Part shown: positions 1-8,154 of the stretch, in pieces | Numbering within the stretch: position 1 is the first letter of the stretch | How the letters are laid out: each line of letters opens with the position of its first letter | Assembly: GCA_037478935.1 (NCBI GenBank) | Contig: JBBFLR010000005.1 | Span: 1-64,000 of the forward strand | DNA: 64,000 nucleotides | Reading direction: 5' to 3' | Source of the DNA: Candidatus Methanosuratincola sp. | GTDB lineage: Archaea > Thermoproteota > Methanomethylicia > Methanomethylicales > Methanomethylicaceae | Notes under the pieces: model-generated | The model's input: the letters and a program-made list of their open reading frames with translations, nothing else | The model's database searches: none | What the model was told of the DNA's origin: nothing | Position numbers and translations under genes: made by a program

Positions 1-1053
1 CCCGGCAACGCAGGAGACGGGTGCGCAGGCGATGGCGAGGGCGGACCGATCCTAGGCTCCTTGCTCGAGGGGTGGCTCAAGCGGCGCCTCGCGCTGAAGC
101 GGCTCCGCAGGACTCTTGCCAAGGGCACCGACGAGAGGCGGTTCTGCGATGAGCGCATAAGCGCGATCAAGATGATTCTCGTCACGATATACGGCGTCTC
201 GGGGTGCTGCAGGAACCGCTTCGGAAACCCCGTCGTCTTCGAGGAGATAAACCGGAGGTCCAGGGAGGCGATGGTGGCTGCCAAGAGGGTCGCCGACGCA
301 ATGGGGTACCGGGTGGTATACGCTGACGTCGACTCGGTCTTCGTGACCCGGCGCGGCGCATCGCTTGCCGACTACTCTGATCTCGCGGACGCCATCGGGT
401 CCGAGACCGGGCTGTCCATATCGATCGACCGCCACTTCAGGTTCCTGGCATTCCCGATGCTCAGGCGCGACCGGTCATCGGCGGCGCTGAAGCGGTACTT
501 CGGCATAACCTATGACGGCGAGGTCGAGGCGCGCGGCATAGAGATGCGGAGGGGGGACTTGCCTGAGTCCGTCAGGCGGTTCCAGGAGGACCTGATAAGG
601 GAGGTCCTCTCCTGCAGGGACTCCGGGGAGGTCCTCTCCGTGGGCGTGCGCATGGGGGAGGCACTCCTCAGGCGAGCCATCAGGGAGACCGGCGCCGGGG
701 CGGTCAGCAAAGAAGACCTTGTGGTCAGGAGGCGCCTTGGAATGGATCCGTGGTCCTACAGGGTGAGCTCAGCCCAGCGGTCGGCAGCCCTCCAGCTGCT
801 CGCCCTGGGGAGGGGAACCTCTCCCGGCGAAGAGGTCGAGTTCATATGCTCGAGCGCCTCCCACCCGAACCCCCTGTGCAGGGTGAAGGTGCCCGATCTC
901 TTCTCTGGAAGCTTCGACAGGGCGTACTATGCGAGGCTCTTGGTCGAGGCTGCCAGGACGGTCTTCGAGGGCATCGGCGCTGCGGTGAATGTGCGGGAGG
1001 TTGCCGTAAGCAGCAGGCAGGCTGAGCTGGGGCGGTGGATGGGCGGGGTTTAG
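1..1053 (+). CDS. DNA polymerase family B, C-terminal palm/thumb part (5' end cut by window edge)
   Basis: The frame is open from base 1, so the gene begins outside the window; a TTG at 61 is only an internal codon. The visible part matches the fingers, palm and thumb of a family B replicative-type polymerase. A motif-B-like stretch KMILVTIYG lies around bases 169-195 and a motif C YADVDS at 319-336. Both are off-consensus: family B enzymes normally have Asn in the middle of motif B (here Val) and YxDTDS in motif C (here Val for Thr), although both Asp residues of motif C remain. After motif C comes a KGIE-like segment (ARGIEMRRGD), as usual before the thumb. The divergence suggests the archaeal PolB2-type group or another atypical paralogue rather than the main replicase. 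Family certain, subgroup inferred. Confidence 0.85.
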   Translation, partial: PGNAGDGCAGDGEGGPILGSLLEGWLKRRLALKRLRRTLAKGTDERRFCDERISAIKMILVTIYGVSGCCRNRFGNPVVFEEINRRSREAMVAAKRVADAMGYRVVYADVDSVFVTRRGASLADYSDLADAIGSETGLSISIDRHFRFLAFPMLRRDRSSAALKRYFGITYDGEVEARGIEMRRGDLPESVRRFQEDLIREVLSCRDSGEVLSVGVRMGEALLRRAIRETGAGAVSKEDLVVRRRLGMDPWSYRVSSAQRSAALQLLALGRGTSPGEEVEFICSSASHPNPLCRVKVPDLFSGSFDRAYYARLLVEAARTVFEGIGAAVNVREVAVSSRQAELGRWMGGV

Positions 1054-1175
1054 CCGCCGTCGGATTTATTTGCCTCCCTTGAGCGCGCGGTCCCAGAAAA
1101 CGTCTCCGACGCTGTTCCGCAGTCAGACCGGGTCCACTCCACACCCGCGGTGAGGTTTCGTGAATCTACTGGCAA

Positions 1176-1185
1176 CTTTTATTAG
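1176..1185 (+). promoter_or_regulatory. TATA-like element of the symporter gene
   Basis: The AT-rich element CTTTTATTAG is centred about 28 bases before the ATG at 1208, the spacing expected for an archaeal promoter giving a leaderless transcript. The surrounding sequence is GC-rich, which makes the element stand out. Confidence 0.5.
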
Positions 1186-1207
1186 CTCTGTGTACGCGTA
1201 TTAGATC

Positions 1208-2608
1208 ATGATCAGCACGGTTGATGGTGCGATCATAGTTGCCTACATGGCCGCCGTCTTCTCGATAGGGTTCCTCTACAGGAAATCCAGCTCGACATAT
1301 GAATACATGGTTGCAGGAGGGCGCATCGGCTTATTCTCATTGTATGCGACCTGGGCAGCGACCGCGGTAGGTGCGGGCTTCGCGATGGGGATCATCGGCA
1401 ACGTCTACCGGTTCGGCGTCTCCGGCGCATGGACGCTGCTTGCCTTCGGTTTCGGCTTCGCGGTGGTCTATCTGCTGATGCCGCGCGTCAGGCACCTCGG
1501 CGAGAAGTACCTGTTCACAACCCTTCCTGAGATGCTCGGGAAGAGGATGGGGAAGGGCGTCCGGATGCTTGCCGGAGCGGTGACCGTTGCGGGGATCTCC
1601 GGGTTCATCGCCGACAACTTCGTGGGGCTGGGGACGATCTTCAAAGCCTACTTCGGCATCGAGCTCTGGGTTGGGATAGTTCTGGCTGCAGCCATAACCG
1701 CCTTCTACACTATCCTCGGCGGGCAGAAAGCTGTTATCAAGACGGATCTCCTTCAGTGGGTGCTCGCCTCATTCGGGATAGCCTTCATCGTGCTCCCGCT
1801 GGTCATGGTCAGTGCTGGGGGGTGGGGGAACATATCCGCAAGCCTGCCCCCGGATCGACTGAGCCTCTCCTCTTTGTCCGCATATTCTATAGCCGGCGGG
1901 CTGACCTCCATGGTCTTCGGGGTGCAGTTTCAGAACCACCTGGTGCAGAGGCAGTGGGCCGCAAGGGATAGAAGGGTCCTCCTGAGATCGACCCTGCTGG
2001 CAAACGTTACGTTCTTCCTCTGGGCTGGCGTCTGCGTCCTGATAGGACTCGCGGGCGCTGTGGCCTTCCCAGACCTTCCATCGCCGCAATCGCTCCTGCC
2101 CTTCCTGATAACCGAGGTTGTGCCGGTTGGACTCAGCGGCTTCGTGATCGCCGCGCTCCTCTCTATAATAATGTCCAGCGTCGACTCCTTCCTGATCGGC
2201 GTCTCCTCGAGCCTCTCAAAGGACATAATCGGCGTGGCATTCCCGGGGATGGACGACAGGCGGATCCTCAGGGTGACGAAGGCGAGCGCCCTGCTTCTGA
2301 CGCTCCTTGCGCTCGGAATAGCGATACTCTACCCTGACATCCTCGGGCTCATAGTGGCTTTCTTCTCGACGATCGCGAGCGGGCTAGGCGTCCCTGTCCT
2401 CGCTACGTTGTTCTGGAGGAGGGCCACGCCCCGCGGGGTAGCCGCAGGGATAATTGCGGGTTCGCTGGTCGCGCTCTACCTGCGACTTACCGGACCGCCA
2501 TTCGATCCGTCGCTTGCAGGCGTCCCTGCAAGCCTCATGGCCACAGTGCTGGTAAGCCTGATCACAAAGCCCCAGCCGAAGGAGCTGATCGACGAGTACT
2601 TCGGTTGA
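1208..2608 (+). CDS. Sodium:solute symporter family (SSS) permease
   Basis: A 466-residue, strongly hydrophobic protein with about 12-13 membrane segments. The N-terminal segment, the Gly-rich 'ATWAATAVGAGF' region, 'FYTILGGQKAVIKTDLLQ' and the 'SSVDSFLIGVSSSLSKDI' stretch are typical of the SSS family (PutP/PanF-like). It should use the sodium gradient to import a small organic solute; the substrate cannot be read from the sequence. It is preceded by its own TATA-like element and followed 44 bases later by a hydrolase gene on the same strand. Confidence 0.88.
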   Translation: MISTVDGAIIVAYMAAVFSIGFLYRKSSSTYEYMVAGGRIGLFSLYATWAATAVGAGFAMGIIGNVYRFGVSGAWTLLAFGFGFAVVYLLMPRVRHLGEKYLFTTLPEMLGKRMGKGVRMLAGAVTVAGISGFIADNFVGLGTIFKAYFGIELWVGIVLAAAITAFYTILGGQKAVIKTDLLQWVLASFGIAFIVLPLVMVSAGGWGNISASLPPDRLSLSSLSAYSIAGGLTSMVFGVQFQNHLVQRQWAARDRRVLLRSTLLANVTFFLWAGVCVLIGLAGAVAFPDLPSPQSLLPFLITEVVPVGLSGFVIAALLSIIMSSVDSFLIGVSSSLSKDIIGVAFPGMDDRRILRVTKASALLLTLLALGIAILYPDILGLIVAFFSTIASGLGVPVLATLFWRRATPRGVAAGIIAGSLVALYLRLTGPPFDPSLAGVPASLMATVLVSLITKPQPKELIDEYFG

Positions 2609-2652
2609 AAGAATCGGCATATGGGATGGATATCGAATGAGGTGAAAAAAGG

Positions 2653-3639
2653 ATGGGGTTCAGCCGTAGAAAGAAGCTTTTGGTTTCAGCACTGACAGTC
2701 GCGCTTATCCTCTTCTTGGTCGTGCCGTTCCTGATACCCATACCGCCCCTGAAAGGCACATTCCCGCCGGAGATGCTGGGAAAGCCGGACAGCCGTTTCT
2801 CTTTGGTGAACGGTTTAAAGGTACATTACAAGGTGTACGGTGAGGGGGAGCCCGTCTTCATGCTCATGCACGGCTTTGGGGCCTACTCTTTCTCATTCGA
2901 CCCTGTGATCGAGCACCTCTCCCGATACGGGACGGTGATCGCCTTCGACAGGCCCGCATTCGGCTTCACCGAGCGCCCGGTCCTGGACGCCTGGGAAGGC
3001 CCGAACCCCTACACGAATGAGTTTGCTGCAGACCTGGCGGTCGGCCTCATGGACGAGCTGGGGGTGGACAGGGCGATCCTCGTCGGGCACTCCGCCGGGG
3101 GCGCTGTGGCGGTACTGACGTACTACCGGCACCCCGAGAGGGTCAGCGCACTGGTACTCGAGGACGCAGCAGTCTACGGCGGCGGCGCCCCCTGGTACAT
3201 CGGTCTCTTTCTCTGGCTCCCCCAGGTCCAGAGGCTAGGCCCGCTTCTGGTCAGGGGGATCGCCGGGGACAGCGGGATAAGCACACTCTACCTTGCCTGG
3301 CACGACCCCTCGAAGATAACCCCCGACCTGATCGAGGGCTACCGTAGGCCACTCATGGCTGAGAACTGGGACTATGCGCTCTGGCAGTTCACCCTCGCCT
3401 CCGGGAGGTCGGGTCTCGAATCGAACCTGAGCAAGATCTCAGTCCCTGTCCTCGTCATGACCGGATCCGACGACAGGATAGTCCCCCCTTCAAACGCGAT
3501 CAGACTCGCGGAGGAGATCCCTGGCTCCCGACTCGTCGTAATCCCCGACTGCGGCCACATCCCGCACGAAGAGACCCCGCAGGAGTTCTTGGACGCCGTG
3601 GTGGCATTCCTGCGGACGAGCGTCCTCGCAGGCGGATGA
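2653..3639 (+). CDS. Alpha/beta hydrolase with N-terminal membrane anchor
   Basis: 328 residues. Residues 8-30 form a hydrophobic segment after basic residues (signal anchor). The rest is an alpha/beta-hydrolase fold: oxyanion region HGFG near residue 73, nucleophile elbow GHSAGG with Ser147, an acidic residue in GSDDRIV, and the catalytic His in CGHIPHE near the C-terminus. The start is supported by a GAGGTGA Shine-Dalgarno sequence 7 bases before the ATG. The next gene overlaps its stop (ATGA), so the two are translationally coupled. Substrate unknown; esterase, lipase or C-C hydrolase are all possible. Confidence 0.85.
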   Translation: MGFSRRKKLLVSALTVALILFLVVPFLIPIPPLKGTFPPEMLGKPDSRFSLVNGLKVHYKVYGEGEPVFMLMHGFGAYSFSFDPVIEHLSRYGTVIAFDRPAFGFTERPVLDAWEGPNPYTNEFAADLAVGLMDELGVDRAILVGHSAGGAVAVLTYYRHPERVSALVLEDAAVYGGGAPWYIGLFLWLPQVQRLGPLLVRGIAGDSGISTLYLAWHDPSKITPDLIEGYRRPLMAENWDYALWQFTLASGRSGLESNLSKISVPVLVMTGSDDRIVPPSNAIRLAEEIPGSRLVVIPDCGHIPHEETPQEFLDAVVAFLRTSVLAGG

Positions 3640-4982
3640 CCCCTTTCCCAAACTTTTTCTATCAGGCTTGCGTAAGTGATCACGCGCTCAGCGCGCTTCC
3701 ATTCAATGGGGATATCACATTGTTAGTGCTAAAGGACAAGGAGGACTACGGAAGACTCGGACCTGAGTTGAGGGACAAGGTGAACTCCTACATCTGCTTT
3801 GCGCGCTGGTATGTCCCCTACTACAGGAGGTCCCTACAGGACTTTTGCCTCGACTTCAGCAGGTACTACGAGATGCCGCTGACGAGTGAGGAGCGCCTCT
3901 CCTCCGACCCGTTCTCGTTCGTGGCGTTCCAGGACAGGGTAGTCCGTGCGACCACATCGGGCGGGACGGCAGGGAAGCGGAAGATCATCTTCAGGACCGA
4001 GGAGGACCTCGAGCGGAGCGTCGGCACGGTCACGAAGGTCTTCAGGGGCGCAGGCGTAAAGAGGGGGGACAGGATAGCCATACTCCAGCCATTCGACATG
4101 TGGAACACCGGACACCATGCGATGGCGGCGTTCCAGCGGATCGGCGCCCTGAGCTTCCCACTGGGCCTCTCTGGCACGGACGAGTTCGCCCTCTCGATCC
4201 TCGAGGAGCTCTGCTGCAATGTCGTCTTCGCGACCCCGTCCCGCATCTCGCTGCTCGCCTCCCTGAGCAAGAGAGAGCCTTGCATGCAGAGGGTGCTCTG
4301 CACCGGGGAGCCGATACTTGAGGCCCACAGGGAGTCTGTAAGGAAGGCGTGGGGAGCAGAGATCTTCGGGACCTATGGCACCGAGGAGGTTGACGGAATC
4401 GCATACGAGTGCGAGGCTCATGACGGCTACCACATCGTAGACGAGGATCTGATAGTCGAGATAGTCGATCCGGAGACGCTGATGCCCGCTGGGAAGGGAT
4501 CGGGCCTCCTCGTGCTCAGCAAGATAAACCGGACAGGGACCGTCCTGCTCAGGTACCCTGTGGGCGACATCGTGGAGGTTGACGAGAAGCCCTGCAGGTG
4601 CGGCTCCACCGCCCCAAGGCTGAAGTTCGTCAGGAGGACTACCGAGAGCCTGTACCTCTACAACGGGCTGAAGGTCTCCCTGCAGTCGATTGAGGCTTCC
4701 CTGCGGTCGGTGCTCGGGCAAGTGCCGCTCTACCAGGTAATACTGCAGCGCGATGGTGGGAAGGAGACTCTTACCCTGGTAGTGCAGGCCAAGCGTTCCG
4801 AGGACCTCGGCGATCGGATCCTAAAATCCGTACTCTCCTCGATACCCGATCTTGAGGAGGCATATCTCGTAGACAAGAGCGTGGCTATCAAGTTGGTGAT
4901 AGACGATTCATTCTCCCCTTTCTATGTCACCCAAAGAGGCAAACTCCCCAAGGTCGTCGACAGGAGGCAACCCCAGCAGTAG
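3636..4982 (+). CDS. Phenylacetate-CoA ligase-like acyl-adenylate-forming enzyme
   Basis: 448 residues of the ANL superfamily, PaaK-like branch. The nucleotide-binding loop TTSGGTAGKRK and the core motif FGTYGTEEVDG are visible, and the C-terminal small domain follows 'RYPVGDIVEVDEKPCRCGS'. It should adenylate a carboxylic acid and probably transfer it to CoA; the acid is unknown. The ATG at 3636 overlaps the hydrolase stop, but the first 28 residues look unlike PaaK N-termini. TTG 3720 or GTG 3726 behind a TATA-like AAACTTTTTCTA near 3650-3662 are credible alternative starts. Coupling to the anchored hydrolase suggests a shared acyl/ester substrate (inference). Confidence 0.8.
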   Translation: MTPFPNFFYQACVSDHALSALPFNGDITLLVLKDKEDYGRLGPELRDKVNSYICFARWYVPYYRRSLQDFCLDFSRYYEMPLTSEERLSSDPFSFVAFQDRVVRATTSGGTAGKRKIIFRTEEDLERSVGTVTKVFRGAGVKRGDRIAILQPFDMWNTGHHAMAAFQRIGALSFPLGLSGTDEFALSILEELCCNVVFATPSRISLLASLSKREPCMQRVLCTGEPILEAHRESVRKAWGAEIFGTYGTEEVDGIAYECEAHDGYHIVDEDLIVEIVDPETLMPAGKGSGLLVLSKINRTGTVLLRYPVGDIVEVDEKPCRCGSTAPRLKFVRRTTESLYLYNGLKVSLQSIEASLRSVLGQVPLYQVILQRDGGKETLTLVVQAKRSEDLGDRILKSVLSSIPDLEEAYLVDKSVAIKLVIDDSFSPFYVTQRGKLPKVVDRRQPQQ

Positions 4983-5028
4983 TGAAGGATACCGCTGCTA
5001 AGGGCTGTAACTTGCCGCATACCCCGGA

Positions 5029-5571
5029 TCATTTAAGCCTTGCCGCCCAATCCCTGAGCGACTCCAGCATCTCGACAAGCTTTGCCCTGAGCTTATCGTC
5101 AACTATCCTTCCCGTGGGATCGAATTTCTTCTCGGCAGCCGGAACGAATATCTCTGGGTACACCAGCGCGTACATCCCCAGCCCGACGCATATCTGCCTC
5201 AGGTGGTACTGAGCCCTCGAGGTCCCCATCGATCCCGTCGAGGCACCTGCTATGGCTACCGGCTTCCCGTCGAATGGACTGTCCTCAAAGGGCCTGGAGG
5301 CCCAGTCGATGGCGTTCTTCAAGACCCCGGGGACCGAGTAGTTGTATTCCGGTGTGCATATCAGAAGGGCATCGGCAGATCTAATTTTGTCCTTGAGTGC
5401 TCTGACCGTCTCAGGAGGTTGCCTCTCCAGGTCTTGGTTGAAAGGGGGGATCCCCTCCAAACCGGCGACCTCCACCTCGACTCCTTCCGGAGCCAGCTCT
5501 TTTGCATTTAATGCGAGGGCCCGGTTATACGAGCCTGCCCTCAAGCTGCCTACTATCGCCAATACCTTCAA
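5029..5571 (-). CDS. NAD(P)H-dependent FMN reductase (flavodoxin-fold)
   Basis: 180 residues. The N-terminal strand and phosphate loop GSLRAGSYNR and the central motif CTPEYNYSVPGVLKNAIDW are diagnostic for the NADPH-dependent FMN reductase / ChrR / ArsH-like family. It reduces flavin or quinone substrates with NAD(P)H. The start is a TTG behind a GGTGGTG sequence. It is divergent to the arsenite exporter gene; ArsH-like enzymes often sit beside acr3, but this one is the short general form, so a link to arsenic is only suggested by position. Confidence 0.87.
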   Translation of the reverse strand: MKVLAIVGSLRAGSYNRALALNAKELAPEGVEVEVAGLEGIPPFNQDLERQPPETVRALKDKIRSADALLICTPEYNYSVPGVLKNAIDWASRPFEDSPFDGKPVAIAGASTGSMGTSRAQYHLRQICVGLGMYALVYPEIFVPAAEKKFDPTGRIVDDKLRAKLVEMLESLRDWAARLK

Positions 5572-5642
5572 TCCGCACCACCTGTTGTGTTAATAGACCT
5601 TCCTGAAAATAGATAAACTCTGCATCTGGGGTAAAAGTGGCA

Positions 5643-5680
5643 ATATATTTAAATATTCGAATACTACGATATTACGTCGT
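5643..5680 (+). promoter_or_regulatory. TATA element and palindromic putative operator upstream of acr3
   Basis: A long AT run (5643-5654) serves as TATA. It is directly followed by the perfect palindrome TATTCGAATA (5654-5663) and then an ACGA/TCGT inverted repeat (5666-5680) reaching almost to the start codon. Inverted repeats between TATA and start suit a repressor such as an ArsR-type protein; no such regulator is encoded nearby. Confidence 0.4.
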
Positions 5681-5683
5681 TAT

Positions 5684-6763
5684 GTGGTGGGAATCTTGGC
5701 AGAAGTGAGGTTTGGAATTTGGGAGAAGTACCTCAGTCTTTGGGTCTTTCTGTTCATTGTTGCTGGCATTGCCATAGGTAGGGTCTTCCCGGACATCTCC
5801 GCCTCGCTCGGGCAACTCTCGATCGCTTATGTCAACGTCCCAATAGCCGTCTGCCTCTTCGCAATGATCTACCCCATCATGGTTCAGATAGACTTCGGCC
5901 AGGTGATCAAGGCCGGGAAGACCCCGAAGCCCATCGCGGCAACACTCTTTGTAAACTGGGCAATAAAGCCCTTCACAATGGCGTTCTTCGGCTGGGCGTT
6001 TCTGGTGGTGATATTCTCACAGTCGATACCGGGAAGTTTGGCATCTCAGTACCAGTACGGGCTGATACTCCTCGGCGTGGCACCCTGCACGGCTATGGTG
6101 CTGGTCTGGAGCTACCTCGCAAGGGGGAATATGGGGCATACGCTGGTGATGGTCGCGATAAACTCGCTTACAATGGTCGCCCTCTATGCCCCGCTTGCAG
6201 TCTTCCTTCTTGGCATATCCGGTGTCACAATCCCCTGGGAGACGATAGGCTTCGCAATCACCATGTACATACTTCTGCCGCTCATTGCGGGATTCTATAC
6301 CAGGAGGTACGTGCTCCGCCGCTACGGACACGAGTGGCTGAATGCCTCCCTGAAGCCGAAGCTGGGGAGGGCATCGATCATCGCCCTGCTCGTGACCCTT
6401 GTCATATTGTTCTCGACACAGGGTTACATCATACTCGAGCAGCCTCTTGTCATAGCGATGATAGCAGTCCCGATATTTGTCAACATATTGACGATCTTTG
6501 CCGTTGCCTACGCGATATCGAAGCTGATAGGCCTTTCCTACGAGGATGCTGCACCCACAGCGCTGATCGGAGGTAGCAACCACTTCGAGGTGGCAATCGC
6601 AGTAGCCATCACGCTCTTTGGACTTGAGTCCGGCGCTGCACTCTCGGCAGTTGTCGGGGTTCTCACCGAGGTCCCGTTCATGCTGCTGCTGGTCCAAATG
6701 TGCAAGGCGACGAGGGGATGGTTCACTAAAGAAAAAGCGCCCGAGGTTGAACCAGTTTCTTGA
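5684..6763 (+). CDS. acr3: Arsenite efflux permease, ACR3 family
   Basis: 359 residues, about ten membrane helices. The sequence around 'YPIMVQIDFGQV', 'LGVAPCTAMVLVWSYLARGN' (with the conserved Cys) and 'GGSNHFEVAIAVAI' is characteristic of Acr3 (bile acid:sodium symporter superfamily). It should expel arsenite or antimonite across the cytoplasmic membrane. GTG at 5684 is taken as the start; TTG at 5696 is possible. Neither ArsR nor arsenate reductase genes are adjacent, but a flavin reductase is divergent. Confidence 0.9.
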   Translation: MVGILAEVRFGIWEKYLSLWVFLFIVAGIAIGRVFPDISASLGQLSIAYVNVPIAVCLFAMIYPIMVQIDFGQVIKAGKTPKPIAATLFVNWAIKPFTMAFFGWAFLVVIFSQSIPGSLASQYQYGLILLGVAPCTAMVLVWSYLARGNMGHTLVMVAINSLTMVALYAPLAVFLLGISGVTIPWETIGFAITMYILLPLIAGFYTRRYVLRRYGHEWLNASLKPKLGRASIIALLVTLVILFSTQGYIILEQPLVIAMIAVPIFVNILTIFAVAYAISKLIGLSYEDAAPTALIGGSNHFEVAIAVAITLFGLESGAALSAVVGVLTEVPFMLLLVQMCKATRGWFTKEKAPEVEPVS

Positions 6764-6788
6764 TTAACTGATTTAGAAACAAAATTCC

Positions 6789-7979
6789 TTAAAATCTTCT
6801 ATCGAGCAGAACCCTGAGCAGGTCTCTCCCGTCGAAGCGTCCAAGCCCTCCCTTTGCGGCCGCCGCCTCCGAATATTCTTTGACCCCGTCGGTTTTGATT
6901 TTGCACCCTGCCACGACAACTGGCACCGGGTCCCCCGTATGCCTGCGCATCTCAGTCGAGGTGACGTGGTCGGAGAGGACGGCTATCCGGTATCTATCCA
7001 GATCGATCCAGTCGATCAGGAAGCTGATCATCCCATCTATCTTCTTTATCATCTCTACCTTCCCCTCAAGATCCCCGTCGTGGCTCAGTTCGTCAGTGGC
7101 CTCGATATGTAGGAGCACGAGTCCAGAATCCTCTAGAGCCTCAACTGCAGCTTTCGCCTTGGAAATCAGGTCCGTATCAGGCTTGCCGGTGGCGCCTTGG
7201 ATTTCAGGCACATCCATTCCACACAACCGGCAGATCCCTTTGATTAGGGGCACAGCCGCGATCCCGGCTCCTTTGACTCCGTGTCTCTCTGAAAAATCGG
7301 GCAGTTTTGGGGGTCTGCCTCCGCCCCACGGTATGATTTCGTAGTGCTCATCTGGCTCCTTCGACTGAACCTCTTCAGAGATGAGTCCTGCACTCAAATC
7401 CCTAAACCCAAGCAGCAGCTCCGCGGTCATTGATTTGCCGGCTCCGTAAGGTCGTCTGGGGATTCTGATCGAGCGCTTTGGCTGGGGATAGGAGATCTCG
7501 GGCGCCAAACCTCTTCCTCTGAGCGCCAAGACGCCCCTGTACCCAAGCGTAAATTTGAAGCATGCTCGGATATCTCCAAACATCTCCTTCAGTTCAGAGT
7601 TTATCCTCCTTTCGATAACCGCGCGAACCTCCTCTTCGAGCTCTACCTTTTCGTCGGATACAAGCCCTGCTGCGTTCAGCTTGCAAATGTTGCACCTGTA
7701 GAAGGCGCCGTCTCCAGAGACGCCGATGCCTGCACCTGCCGCCTCCAGCGGTCCGCGCCCAGTATGGAAGAGCCGGGGTTCGTATCCTAAGAAGTTTAGG
7801 TGCGCCACGTCGCTGCCTGGAGGGGTACCTGGGACAGGCGGGTCCATTATGCCAGAACACCCGATGGCTGCGAGCATATTGAGATTCTGGGCGTCCGCCG
7901 TTTGGAGAGGGGTTCTCCCTCCGAGTTTCTCAATAGGCAAGTCCGCCATCCCATCCGCAACAATGAGGAGAGTCCTCAT
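6789..7979 (-). CDS. apgM: 2,3-bisphosphoglycerate-independent phosphoglycerate mutase, archaeal type (copy 1)
   Basis: 396 residues from ATG 7979. The open frame runs 56 codons further upstream, but only from this Met does the family N-terminus (metal-binding D in LLIVADGMADLP) begin. The nucleophile region PGSDVAHLNFLGYEP and the late metal site VLSDHVTSTE mark the alkaline-phosphatase superfamily. It interconverts 3- and 2-phosphoglycerate. A TATA-like element lies about 30 bases upstream, so the mRNA is probably leaderless. A second ApgM lies at 61652-62926; this copy has the shorter Gly-Ser-Asp motif and differs much in sequence, so one may act on another phosphorylated compound. Confidence 0.87.
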   Translation of the reverse strand: MRTLLIVADGMADLPIEKLGGRTPLQTADAQNLNMLAAIGCSGIMDPPVPGTPPGSDVAHLNFLGYEPRLFHTGRGPLEAAGAGIGVSGDGAFYRCNICKLNAAGLVSDEKVELEEEVRAVIERRINSELKEMFGDIRACFKFTLGYRGVLALRGRGLAPEISYPQPKRSIRIPRRPYGAGKSMTAELLLGFRDLSAGLISEEVQSKEPDEHYEIIPWGGGRPPKLPDFSERHGVKGAGIAAVPLIKGICRLCGMDVPEIQGATGKPDTDLISKAKAAVEALEDSGLVLLHIEATDELSHDGDLEGKVEMIKKIDGMISFLIDWIDLDRYRIAVLSDHVTSTEMRRHTGDPVPVVVAGCKIKTDGVKEYSEAAAAKGGLGRFDGRDLLRVLLDRRF

Positions 7980-8005
7980 ACGCTTTCTTGATCTGATACA
8001 ACAAG

Positions 8006-8020
8006 TTTTTATATTTATGG
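8006..8020. promoter_or_regulatory. Shared AT-rich promoter element between apgM and the corrinoid operon
   Basis: The stretch TTTTTATATTTATGG reads as a TATA element on both strands. On the minus strand it is about 27-30 bases before the apgM ATG (7979). On the plus strand it would start transcription near 8040, ahead of the btuF reading frame. Confidence 0.5.
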
Positions 8021-8061
8021 TTGGATAATCCATCCTAGAAAAAGAACGGGGGTGCCATAGA

Positions 8062-8154
8062 ATAAAAATCATCAGTGCCATTGCGGTCGCTGCGATAATC
8101 GTAAGCCTAGTCAGCGTTGGGTTAGTCCTTTCAAACAACAGCAACATCTCTGCG
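8062..8154 (+). other. In-frame signal-peptide-coding extension of btuF with no canonical start codon
   Basis: Reading upstream in the btuF frame gives, from ATA 8062, Ile-Lys-Ile-Ile-Ser-Ala-Ile-Ala-Val-Ala-Ala-Ile-Ile-Val and further hydrophobic residues up to the annotated Met. This is a good lipoprotein/secretion signal or anchor, which a periplasmic-type binding protein needs. GGGGGTG (8048-8054) is about 7 bases before ATA 8062, like a ribosome binding site. The frame closes at TAA 8026, and no ATG, GTG or TTG lies between. Either ATA initiates or the assembly has a base error. Confidence 0.55.

Noticed and set aside
1054-1207. Possible RNA gene between the polymerase and symporter genes
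   Set aside because: GC-rich but no cloverleaf or known motif; only the symporter promoter is supported.
3834-4721. Long 295-codon minus-strand frame inside the acyl-adenylate ligase gene
   Set aside because: Arises from GC-rich codon use opposite a clear ANL-family gene; its translation has no domain features.
7980-8147. 56-codon N-terminal extension of ApgM copy 1
   Set aside because: It lies over the promoter and over the btuF leader and has no similarity to ApgM N-termini, which begin at ATG 7979.
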